Shown here: positions 48,221 to 57,949 of the stretch, piece after piece
Layout of the letters: every line of letters begins with the position of its first letter
Position numbering within the stretch: the first letter of the stretch is position 1
Source of the DNA: Petrosia ficiformis
Lineage: Eukaryota; Porifera; Demospongiae; Haplosclerida; Petrosiidae
Length of the DNA: 64,000 bases
Direction: 5' to 3'
Assembly: GCA_947044365.1 (NCBI GenBank)
Contig: OX345642.1
Span: forward strand, 3,905,598 to 3,969,597
Position numbers and translations under genes: made by a program
Notes under the pieces: generated by a model
What the model was told of the DNA's origin: nothing
The model's input: only the letters and a program-made list of their open reading frames with translations
Database searches by the model: none

Positions 48221-49001
48221 ATGGCGTCTGGGCCAGATGTTATTCTCTGTGTTGGTTGTGGAGACGACATTAGTAACAGAACCAGCGACAGAAGAAACTA
48301 ATTAAGTGATTCTTCGAAATCTGTTGTGATGGTATGGAAAGATATTGTTTTATATAAAGAAATTGAGAAGTCATGGGATGGAAGCTGAAGAATGTAGTAC
48401 CTTATTCAGACTTTGCAAGACAAACATAGAATGTGTAGGACATGTTTCTCTGCCATAGAAAGGTTTATGAAGCTAAAGGACAGTGTAGAGAAAAATATAG
48501 AAGATGCTATAAATGCTACACTGAGTCTCCCAGTTGTGACTAGGAAAAGAAGGAATCCTACAGTTCCTACTGTATCGAAACCCAAACGACCTCAACTGTT
48601 TGTTTCTGGAGGTGGTTCCCCCTCTGTTGCTGTAAGAAATCCATATGATTGTATTATGAAATAATTATATTATTATAATAATTACAATTGATATATATAA
48701 TTGCAAAAGTTACTTGATTACAACTATACAGGTACACATTTCTGAGCAGCGAACCCACATCCTCACTCCCAAACGTAAACGACTAGGTAAAGCTGTTGCA
48801 AGAAAAAGCAACAAAAGTATTGCTGAAGAGTGCATGAAATCTCAAGAGGTTCAGAAGTATGTGATCATTCAGCTTGGTGTCCTTCTAAGACATGAACTGA
48901 AAACTTTGTGTTCAGATAGCACAAACTCTCTTTTACGTTCCAATCTGGGTAACTCCATGTTTTTTTGTGCTGATCATCATTATCATCACTACAAATGCTG
49001 A
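48221..49001 (+). pseudogene. Cys-rich transposon-associated protein remnant (DUF6589-like N-terminus)
   Basis: From ATG 48221 the frame reads CVGCGDDISNRTSDRR and then meets stops. It resumes with HRMCRTCFSAIERFMKLKDS (48413-48664) and, after an AT-rich gap that may be an intron, with ILTPKRKRLGKAVARKSNKS (48714-49001). The paired Cys motifs and the basic block resemble the N-terminal part of DUF6589-type proteins of metazoan mobile elements. That assignment is from memory and tentative. The large C-terminal part is absent. Confidence 0.55.
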
Positions 49002-49129
49002 CAGCAGTTATCCCTTTGGCAGTAAGAGAAGACACCTAGAGTATATATATATATATATAATTATATATATATAATTATATATATATAATGTATATGTAAT
49101 TTTTAAATACTATACGTGGCACTGACCTG

Positions 49130-49353
49130 ATCCTTTATTATGGCAGTTATTTAAAGGAGTTATTACTACTACAATTGATCCTTTTGTTCGTAAAATGTTG
49201 TCAAATGCCATTGGCAAACAGGTATAGCATAGGCTTTTGCCGTAACCAGTCGGCAAATACATCGTTTCCTAACAAAACATTTAGTATCACGTCTTTCTGC
49301 TTTTCCTTCAGGGTAGAATACCCTAGCGTCTTGGCTGCGTTTTGCACTGCTTC
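49130..49353 (-). pseudogene. RecQ-like helicase N-terminal fragment, frameshifted
   Basis: From ATG 49353 the minus strand reads EAVQNAAKTLGYSTLKEKQK and LLGNDVF, then shifts frame near 49245. In the new frame it continues through the Walker A motif TGYGKSLCYTCLP and a strand SIVVVITPLN. Its layout matches the fragment at 45065-45331, so both elements carried a RecQ-like helicase. The DExH and helicase C-terminal domains are missing. Confidence 0.8.
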
Positions 49354-49563
49354 AAGGATAACACTCTCCTCCATGTTTCGTCTATAGTGTCACGGTGAAA
49401 AGAGGCGTGAGTTCGAAGTGACACTTGAACGCTACAATCTGATTGGGCTGCAATATTTTTGCAGCGTGTACGAGTGGTATATGCTAGTGTCCCCAGACCA
49501 CTTCCTCCCTCTTAGCGAAGTGGGCGGCTACGCCAGACTAGGCAAAATCTGCAGTACTATTTT

Positions 49564-49985
49564 TATGGCCCGTAGGGCCATCCCTATGATTGCTTTCCCA
49601 CGGGTTCGAACTATATATATATGTTTGTGTCACTTGCGCGAGTATGCGTTGTATACGTAGTTCAGTTAAGGAAGTTACATCATTCCCGGGGGCTCGGTCA
49701 ATTAATGGGCGTGGCGCGTAAAAGAACGAGCGCTCAAGCTCTACAGACCAGCAGAAAGAAAGCTGTGTAGATTACGTAGAAACTTGAACTAATAGCTAAC
49801 TATTCCACCTGAAATATATTCCTTAAGTTCTACAAGGTTCTTTAAAAGGTAAAGAGAGTGGATAATCAAAATATTAACTATAATAGGCTGTTGTGTTTCA
49901 AGCATGATAAAGTTAGCCATGATTACTGATTGCTGAATGCTGGACACCATAGATCTAAAGCAATCATAGGGATACTTTTTTTTCT
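49564..49985 (+). mobile_element. MITE family M1 copy (first of three in a row)
   Basis: It starts TATGGCCCGTAGGGCCATCC and ends AAGCAATCATAGGGATAC, with imperfect inverted tips ATCCCTATGATTGCTTT and AAAGCAATCATAGGGAT. The core is GC-richer (GGGCGTGGCGCGTAAAAGAA). Confidence 0.92.
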
Positions 49986-50085
49986 CTATATACACTTGTT
50001 AATTTTGCGTTTTCGTGATGGATTCGCGAAATTCGCTAAAATTAAACCTTGCAAAAAATTCACGATAAACGGTATTATTATTATT

Positions 50086-50521
50086 ATGGCCCGTAGGGCC
50101 ATCCCTATGATTTCTTTCCCACGTGTTTGAACTATAATTATAATTATAATATTATAATTATATAATTATATAATTATATATATAATAATTTATTCTTGTG
50201 TCACCTACGCGAGTATGCGTTGTATACGTAGTTAAAGGAAGTTACATCATTCCCGATCGATCCCGGGGGCTCGGTCAATTAATGGGCGTGGCGCGTAAAG
50301 AACGCGCGATCAAGCTCTACAGACCAGCAGAAAGAAAACTGTGTAGTTTACGTAGAAACTGGAACTAATAGCTAGCTATTCTACCTGAAATATATTCTAC
50401 AAGTTCTACAAGGTTCTCTAAAAGGTAAACAAAGTAGATAATCAAAATAGGCTGATGTGTTTCAGGCATCATAAAGTTACTGAATGATTGGACACCACAA
50501 AGCAGTCATAGGGATACTTTT
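50086..50521 (+). mobile_element. MITE family M1 copy (second of three)
   Basis: Collinear with 49564-49985 at high identity. It ends directly against the next copy at 50522. Confidence 0.92.
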
Positions 50522-50572
50522 TATGGCCCGTAGGGCCATCCCTATGATTGCTTTCCCACGGGTTCGATGTAT

Positions 50573-50618
<46 letters not shown>

Positions 50619-51505
50619 TTGTGTCACTTGCGCGACTATGCGTTGTATACGTAGTTAAGGAAGTTGCGTCATTCTTGGGGGGCTCGGTCAATTAATGGGC
50701 GTGGCGCGTAAAAGAACGCGCGTTTGAGCTACAGACTAGTGATGGGCGATACCATAAATTTCCAGTACGATACGATACTGATTACTGCTCATGCAAGTAT
50801 CGATAGTATCGATTACTAATATGATTACTACTTTTGAGTAATTAATAATGTACTTAATGAATCAGTTTGACCAGTTTCTATGAGTTTTTTTTTGACAAAT
50901 ACATCTTGTGGCTTTGTTTAGAAATAAAAGCATTGTTTCTTCTCTGTAACACAATACTTGGTCAAACGCTCGCTGCTCCTGTACGTATATAGACTGTGCG
51001 TACGACTGTGACTTGCGAGTTACGAATGTATTCTCTGCACACGTGTGCACGCATACTGCGCATGCGTAGGTAATCATAAAAACCCGATACCTTTCATGCA
51101 TTGTAATCGATTAGTAATCGATACCGTAAAGTATCGACAAAATATCGATTACTTCGATACTTTTCGATTAGTATCGCCCATCACTACTACAGACCAGCCA
51201 GGAAGATTCAGAAAGGATGTAAAACTGCTAATAACTGTTGTATATAGCAGAGAAACAGTATAGATATTATGCAAGAATCTTTAACAAGTAAGTATGATAA
51301 GTTGTTGAGTTTCAAACACGAGGAAGTCATCATTTAGAACCTTGAAGGAGTACCTCAGTCAGTTCATCAGACATCTGTGTATTTAGACTGCAATTAGGCT
51401 TACACTTACGTATTCAGGCCCCAGGAGTACACAGAAAGGTAGAGACACTAGTGCCATCAGCAATGCTTAATACATAGTCATCACAAAGCAAATATAGGGA
51501 TGTTT
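50522..51505 (+). mobile_element. MITE family M1 copy (third), split by a hAT MITE
   Basis: The left half begins ATGGCCCGTAGGGCCATCCC and the right half ends at about 51505 (AAATATAGGGATG). A 450-bp hAT-type element sits in its middle. A run of about 40 bp of TA lies at 50574-50612. Confidence 0.9.
50737..51186. mobile_element. hAT-type MITE with exact 8-bp target duplication
   Basis: The termini TAGTGATGGGCGATAC and GTATCGCCCATCACTA are 16-bp perfect inverted repeats. CTACAGAC flanks both sides (50729-50736 and 51187-51194). The octamer occurs once at this spot in the other M1 copies, which proves insertion. It has no coding capacity. Its tips resemble those of the large hAT element at 52631. 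Confidence 0.96.
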
Positions 51506-52622
51506 TTTTCTCTATATACACTTGTTTCTCTATATATATATATATCTTGTTATTATTATTATTTTCCAGACAAATCATTTTTTTGTTTGTTGAACAATCA
51601 CAATGATTCTAGCACTATTCCAATCGCATTTATAGTAAAATTCTGGTCTTAAAGTATCGAGATGATATCTTCAGAGAAGACAGTCTCAACGACGGCAAAA
51701 CTTTAATCTCCAATTGGACGCCATTTTTGATAGGAGTTAACTTGCGCGTGCGCATTTTATAACCACGAGGACTGGAATTGCGCTTGTCATTTATTAGTGT
51801 CCTTCTCTTTCTGCAACTGTCACATAAGATTAAGATTCTTCTCTGCGTGGCTGGAAAGGAATTGAAGTGCTGGTTGGACCTCTCTGAGATAAGTTTCAAT
51901 AATTGTACTAATACACACACTACTTTTATCTTACTGTTTACTTGTCTAATTATAAGCTATTTGTCTTGCATACATACACTCTCTACACTTTTGTTAAAAA
52001 GTGCAAATAACATTTATACACATACACTAGTCACAGTCTATTATATTAACCTTTGTGTCTTTCAATTTTCTATCACTCTAAGTAAAATGATTGCCATACA
52101 AAAATGGAGAATGGCTATTGACTGTTTTCATCCATGTGGTTTTAAACTGAGCAGGTTGTACAAATGACTTTGCTAATGGTAAATGTTGTTTCCGTGGCAA
52201 AATGTCCTTTATTCTGGTTATCAGTATTTTAAGTCTCCTTTTAGCGTCAGTTCACGTAATGATTTCAATTTGTAACAGGGTACCTTCATATGTATATTCA
52301 AGTTTTAATATGTAAGTTCCAATTAATGTCCATCCTACAAATTGACCATGCACCTCAGTATTGAACTTGTAATATTGGATTGTGTTATCACTATCCATAA
52401 TGTATGTTCCAATTAATGCCCACTATTCATTTGTATAATAGGACATGAATAAAATGACAAGATGGATCACAACTGAGGTGATATGATTTCTCCGATTACT
52501 GTTGATATATTAACGACCAATTGCAAGAGGCTATTATTCAACATGGGACTGTTTGATCACTTTATGCCATGGTGAGTTTATTACTTAGGTGTCTGTTATA
52601 CATGTACAAATATATATCCATA
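51506..52622. other. No gene seen
   Basis: Open frames of about 100-130 codons exist on both strands (51630-51920 minus, 51778-52167 plus), but they overlap each other and have low-complexity hydrophobic or unrecognised content. The rest is AT-rich spacer. Confidence 0.5.
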
Positions 52623-52784
52623 TAAATTATTAGTGATGGGCAATACTAGTAATACAACATATCATGAATCATATACACAAAAATCACGATTTGATTCAGT
52701 ATCACGATTTTGTTTTTCAAAATTGGAGAATAACATGCAAGGTTAACAAACTAAACAAAAATGATAGTCAAAAATCATTAATAC

Positions 52785-53366
52785 TCAATACTCATAAATT
52801 ATCATGTAAAAAAAAACAAGCATGTTCACATGTTCTGGAGTCAGATGGTTACGCTTATCAGTCAACACATTTCCTGCTGTGGAGAAAATTTCTTCAGATT
52901 TGACGCTTGTAGCAGGTACAGCTATATACTTTCGGGCAAGTTTCGAAAGTGTAAGGTAATTCTTTTCTCTAGTTTTCCACCACTGTAGAGGACTCTCATC
53001 TATACTCAAGTTGGCTTCACCTCTATACATAGCTAATTCAGACTCAATCACTTCTAATGTGATTACCTTTTGTGGTTCATTCTCTGGATAAACATCGCAT
53101 AGAAGATGAGAAAGAGCAGTGCGCTTGTTCTTGAGTGGAGGCTCAGAGGACAAATCATCAATTTCCTTTGTTCCATCTCTGTCATCACAAGTCTTATTTA
53201 AGTCATCTTCATCATTCTGTTCTGCAACATAGTTCATTACTAATTCTGTCTTCATACTTTCAACAACATCACATTGCTCCTCCTTTTTTACATAAGGGTT
53301 CATGCCTTTAAAACGAGGATCTAAGTACGCAGACTTCAGGAGAGATGACAAGGGTGTAGATAATGT
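52785..53366 (-). pseudogene. hAT transposase C-terminal part (ZBED-like)
   Basis: The minus-strand frame reads SAYLDPRFKGMNPY at its start and PLQWWKTREKNYLTLSKLAR then SEEIFSTAGNVLTDKRNHL near its end. This is the LDPRFK motif and the W-W/SxERxFS-type dimerisation region of ZBED-like hAT transposases. It is cut at its N-terminal side by the inner element. It is inactive on its own. Confidence 0.9.
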
Positions 53367-55785
53367 GGGGGCTAGGGGGGCTTTAGCCCCCCCAGATTTT
53401 CAGTGTGTTAATATGTACAAAGCTTTAAACATTTGAAAAAAAAATAGTTACAAAACAACATGCGTGACTCATTATTGATCATATTGTCCAAATATATGAA
53501 TTCGACTACTATTACGCTGAATGAATTCATTACCAATTTGCAGCAAAGGAAGTGAGTCAGTTCTTGACTTATGAACATGCAGAGTCATACATGAGTTGAG
53601 ACGAACTTGATCAGTAGTTGTACGTAGCCAAGTTTTTATTCTACGTAATCCACTGAAGCTTCTCTCACTGAGCGCATTGGTAGCAGGCATCACAAGAATT
53701 AATTTAGCTACCTTAATAACCTCCAAGTAAAACTCTTTCTCAACACTATTCAACTCTTTTAGATACGAAACAACAGACTTAAAGTCAGTCAATCCGGTAT
53801 CAGGACCACGAGTGCTGTGCAACACTTTTAACTGAGTTTCCAAACGGTCTTGGTTAAGATCTGCTCCATAAAATTTATAAGCATCTTGAAGTGCTTCACT
53901 TTTAGGATCTAGTAAAGTGGTTTCTAACTTCTGAAGCATTTGGAAACCTTGTTGATCAAATCTCTCCTGAATTGAAGCCACTAGCACATCAATAACCTCA
54001 AAATAAATTCTTCAGTAGTAATCATGAGCAGTTGCAGGGTATTCCGGTTCAGCATTGCCTATTTCATATCTTCGTGGTGCCCTTTTACGACGGGGAAGTT
54101 GTGGCTCTGATATATCAAGAACAGAAGACCGTGTTTCAAGGTACTTCCAAAACAAATCGAAATTCTCATCAGTACGGACTGACTGGAGTGCTTGAACAGT
54201 TTTTATTACAACTCCCTGACCTTCGCATGCAGATATTGTTGCACTTTGAAGTGCCCGTGAAAGATTGTCAACCATAGACAAGCACTTTCGTCCTAATTCA
54301 ATCCCAAATAAATACTCAAATTTTTCCATCTGTGCAGCAACACCTGTAATGCGAGCTTTCATTTCAGTGTCCTTGTTGGCTTGCTTGGCAGCTTGCCAAG
54401 TTGACTGTAAGGCCTGGTGATTTTCAGATATAGATGTAAATGCTTCTGCACGTACTGTCCATCTGGTGGGACACAATATACGTATACCTGGTGATCCAGC
54501 TTTTATATCCGCCGCTATTTTTTTGAATACAAAATACCAATTGTTCTGTGTTGCTCATGTCGGTTGTTTCATCAACCATTATGGTATACCATTGGCCAGA
54601 TACATCATTAGTGATTTCTCGCTGAATGAATAGAGCCATAATACACAGGATTTCATTCTGTATGTCTGGAGACATGAATTTGTCTCTAGACTTTTCCATC
54701 CAATTCAAGAGACGTGGGTTATCTTCTGCCCATGTCTTTAGCAGCTGGAAAAAATTAGAGTCGATTTCACCTGAAACTTTTAAGTCATCTGTGGCTAGAT
54801 CTTTATACCTGCCCCTTAAAGCCAATCCCTGCCTACCAAGAAAACGGATGCTACTTAAAATTATTTTAAGCATTGCCCTATTCTCAGCCTTTTGCTGTGC
54901 ATAAGTGCTTGAAAGCATTTCTCCGACATTCTTGGTTGTACAAGGTATTTTTTCTACGAAATCTACAGCCTGATGGTGCAGCAATGATGATTCATGTTTG
55001 TTAAACCTCTCTATAGCTTTCTTCCAGTTTGAAAAACCAGATGTTGTAAAGGCACGATCCTTGTTGGAGGAAATTGGAAGACGTCGTTTTTCTGCAATAT
55101 GACAATAAAAGCACAGCACACTGTCATCATGCTCTTGATAATGAAGCCACTGATATTTCCTATACCAAGTGGAACAAAAAGATCTTTTCTGCTTACCAAT
55201 GATGCGTTGGGGAAACGTGAATAATATTGGATGATGGGGTTTTTGTGGAATAATGGAGTCAGTAGTAATGGTATTCAATGAGTTAGAACTCTGTTGTGAT
55301 AAGTGAATAGGTTCTGAAAGCTGCTGAGTATTATCATCAATTAACTGGCTATCAGCAGAGTGGGTCAGCTGTTCGTCATTGAGGTCGAGATCTAGACCAT
55401 CAGAATCTGAGTCAGATAATTGGCTTTCCTGTGGAACAAAATTCATTGCTGAAGCTGGAACTCTGTCTACATTTGAGTCATTCAGCTGATCTTGGTTCTT
55501 GCTGCTTGAAGTTATGGCAAGGGACTGCAGCCCAGCCTCCTATACAGAAGCAAATGATTACTGAATCAGCCATAAATATTTCATATTTTTCAGCAGTCAT
55601 GATGTCACTTAAATAATTCGCTTACCGACGATTCTCTGATAGTCTCACTAGATTTAGGAAGAAACCACTTTCTTATAGACATGATTGGTTGATCACTGTA
55701 CATGCACAGCCACATGTACGTACGTACGTGCGAACAAAAAGGGCGTAACCCCGGAAGTGGGCGTGACGCGAAAATTTTAGGATGT
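53352..55785 (-). mobile_element. Inner hAT element, TTF zinc finger/DUF4371 type
   Basis: Its left end shows the C/G-rich tip GGGGGCTAGGGGGGCTTTAG common in this hAT group. It encodes a broken transposase on the minus strand. The right end was not located exactly. The outer BED finger stops matching its family at about 55790, so the boundary is near there. An exact target duplication was not found. Confidence 0.7.
53472..55682 (-). pseudogene. TTF/DUF4371-type hAT transposase, deleted and with a stop
   Basis: Pieces on the minus strand: a likely first exon 55682-55620 (MSIRKWFLPKSSETIRESSV), then 55446-54490 with a TTF-type zinc finger (FCSTWYRKYQWLHYQ and VLCFYCHIAEK) and the RNase H start YTIMVDETTDMSNTEQ. 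Next comes 54476-54012 (CPTRWTVRAEAF), and finally 53987-53472 with the dimerisation motif NALSERSFSGLRRIKTWLR. About 180 residues usual between the VDETTD block and CPTRWTV are absent. A TGA at about 54012-54014 interrupts the last part in frame, where the flanking residues suggest a former Arg codon. The copy is dead. Confidence 0.88.
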
Positions 55786-55928
55786 ATTGCATCCTTACAC
55801 AAGACTTTTGATCGATCTCCCTCTTTAAAGCCAAAGTATTTCCAGACCCAGCTTTACCCAGTTGAAAGGGGCTGGAGTTCCATCTTGCTGGTAGAACTAG
55901 AGCTAGAGCTACTCATACTGTCCATCAT
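55785..55928 (-). pseudogene. Start of the outer hAT transposase, BED zinc finger
   Basis: From ATG 55928 the frame has a Ser-rich start, then a TAA at 55854-55856. It then reads SWVWKYFGFKEGDRSKVLCK, the first half of a BED finger (aromatic W-K-Y-F and the first Cys). The second Cys and the His ligands are lost to the inner insertion. Together with 52785-53366 it marks the two ends of one transposase gene. Confidence 0.8.
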
Positions 55929-56057
55929 CGACAACACATGCAGATTTATAACTGCGCATGCGCAAAACCACGTGCAACTGAAGAATCGAATCGTGATTCT
56001 TTAAGTTGAATCGATTAATCAAAGAATCGATTCGAATTGCCCATCACTATAAATTAT

Positions 56058-56977
56058 AGTTCTTAATTATATGAAGTTCTTAATTAATACCCACCATACA
56101 AAAGGACCATGTGCAGGTCTATTTAACTATGTTATAGGTATTATCCAGTTGTTTTACTACTTAATTAAACCTTTTTGTGTGTTAGCTACAACTAATTTCT
56201 CAACTTTTAGGATATATTACATGGAAAAATGACAAGAAGATTTTACAGCAATATTTACAGAACTGCCGGTTCCAGTTTTCAGATGCATTCTCAATTCCAA
56301 CATTTATTTTTACTTTATGACAAGACATTTTTCACTGAGTTTCAATCACTCGTATTTTGTTACTATTGGCTATCAATATTACGAGTTGTAAAAAATTTGA
56401 ATAATGCTACAACTAATTTACATTTCAAAAAAAAAAAAGAATGGAAACAAGAATAATAAAAAACATTTCCAATAAAAATGATAAGATATGCAGGGATGTC
56501 AAAACCCAAAAAGTATGTGAACAAGGTCGGGATGGGTAACAGCAGGAACAAAATTAAACAAACCAATTCCATATAACCCTACATAAGTACATAGCTACTT
56601 TGTCTTTTGTTATTTAGTGATGTATAAATGTATACCGCTCTAGATCTAATCACGAATGAGTACATATTTAAATGCTACATGTTCTGTTAAAAACAACACG
56701 TGTGATATTTTTCAAATTATGACACAAACGGCTTTCCATATAACTCCCATCTGTGTCTGAATATATTATATATACTCCATGAAACCACACCTCCTCCAAT
56801 TCACTAAGCACATATGCTCCGATTGAAACCACACACATCCAATTTCCCAAATATACCCCCTCTAAATTACAAATTGGGCCCCCAAATTTTGGCACTTATC
56901 ACCACCCCCCCCCATAGATAATATACTAATCACAGTGCTTCAAATAACTTTCAAAAGATAATAATAAATTTTATTAT
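56058..56977. other. Intergenic spacer
   Basis: AT-rich, with a short run of C (56904-56912) and a poly-A patch at 56429-56440. No gene is supported. The minus-strand frame at 56668-56895 has no recognisable domain. Confidence 0.5.
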
Positions 56978-57949
56978 TTATAAAGAACACCAACTAAAAT
57001 CAACAGCAGCAAGGTGACAAAAATTCTCTGTATGTGGTTTTAAGAACTCCTTCAGTTTGTTCAGAGTACTGTTTGATAAATTTGGATGAGGCGTACCTTT
57101 TTTCGAACAGACAGGGTTTTTTTCTCCAGGATTTCTAACCCAACAGTAGAAACCTTTTTGTTTATTGAAAACAAACATGCTATTATTGAAATAATGTGAA
57201 ACATTTATGAATGTCTCGAGTTTATGAAGTACAGGAATTGGATTAGTAATGAACTCCTCACCATTCACAACATATATCTCTTTTCGATCAAACCACTCAA
57301 GCCATTTTTTATAATGAATATCATACATGCTGACACTTGTCACACCAAAGTGAGTGTATATTGTACCATTAGATGTAAATATCTTACTCTCAATACTAGC
57401 AGATTCTGGCAATCCTCGTTGCCTTTTCCATTGAAGATAGTCTGATACAGTTCTAGTAATTGGATTACGGACTATTAAAATCAATTTCACATCTCTTGCA
57501 ATTGATCTCCGGAAGTCATAAATTCTTTTTGGTGCTTGTGGAACTATGAAATATTTAGGAGATTTTTCAATTGTCAATTCGTTTTTCTTGGTCATAGGCA
57601 TTTCGTTAAGATACCATGTTAAACCACGATAAAATCTGTCATCAAAGAAATGAACCTCTCCAGAACGAGCCTTGATCAAAGGATGTGAGCCTAACATTTT
57701 AATTAAAGCCCCTGTTCCACTTTTTTTGCTCCCAATAATAATAATAGATGGAAATCTCTTCTTTAGTTCGCCTTCATCATCAGGTATTAATGATGAATTT
57801 TCTGTCTTGATAAAGATAATTGTGCTTCCAATATTACTGTGTGGCGGCATTTCATGAAATGATTTGCTACCATCTCGCCAAACATACACCATAGAACACA
57901 CAAGAATTGCTATCAAAATGAGAAAGATCTTATTCCGAGAGGAGATCAT
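56978..57949 (-). CDS. Heparan sulfate 3-O-sulfotransferase-like protein
   Basis: An intronless gene of 323 residues. The ATG is at 57949; the in-frame codon 21 bases upstream is TTG. A short basic N-terminus (MISSRNK) and one membrane span (IFLILIAILVCSMVYVW, about residues 8-24) make it a type II Golgi protein. The sulfotransferase domain has a 5' PAPS loop (IIIGSKKSGTGALIKML), the ELTIEKSPKYF region, a 3'-phosphate site (LILIVRNPITRTVSDYLQ), an YDIHYKKWLEWF helix, and a Cys pair flanking a PGEKNPVC loop followed by GTPHPNLS. It transfers sulfate from PAPS to a glycan, probably heparan sulfate; the exact acceptor cannot be told from sequence. A decayed relative lies at 45728-46604. Confidence 0.93.
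   Translation of the reverse strand: MISSRNKIFLILIAILVCSMVYVWRDGSKSFHEMPPHSNIGSTIIFIKTENSSLIPDDEGELKKRFPSIIIIGSKKSGTGALIKMLGSHPLIKARSGEVHFFDDRFYRGLTWYLNEMPMTKKNELTIEKSPKYFIVPQAPKRIYDFRRSIARDVKLILIVRNPITRTVSDYLQWKRQRGLPESASIESKIFTSNGTIYTHFGVTSVSMYDIHYKKWLEWFDRKEIYVVNGEEFITNPIPVLHKLETFINVSHYFNNSMFVFNKQKGFYCWVRNPGEKNPVCSKKGTPHPNLSNSTLNKLKEFLKPHTENFCHLAAVDFSWCSL

Larger units (their letters stand above)
48055..49540. mobile_element. Transposon with 79-bp TIRs, 9-bp target duplication, Cys-rich and RecQ-like cargo
   Basis: Terminal inverted repeats 48055-48133 and 49462-49540 are 79 bp each and look identical. They start TAGTCTGGCGTAGCC. The flanks carry GGCAAAATC as a direct 9-bp repeat (48046-48054 and 49541-49549). 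Inside are a plus-strand Cys-rich gene remnant and, on the minus strand from the right end, a RecQ-like N-terminus, so the two converge. Between them lies an AT palindrome tract (49040-49090). A 9-bp duplication with long TIRs recalls Mutator-like elements, but no Mutator transposase is seen. Confidence 0.85.
52631..56049 (-). mobile_element. BED-type hAT transposon interrupted by a second hAT
   Basis: The termini TAGTGATGGGCAATAC and ATTGCCCATCACTA are inverted. TAAATTAT is repeated exactly on both sides (52623-52630 and 56050-56057), the 8-bp mark of hAT insertion. Read on the minus strand, a BED zinc-finger start is near the right end and a hAT dimerisation C-terminus near the left end. 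The middle of that transposase is missing, and in its place lies a different TTF/DUF4371-type hAT element (about 53352-55785). Confidence 0.93.

Noticed and set aside
51630..52167. Long frames on both strands
   Set aside because: They overlap antisense to each other, with hydrophobic or biased content and no recognisable family.
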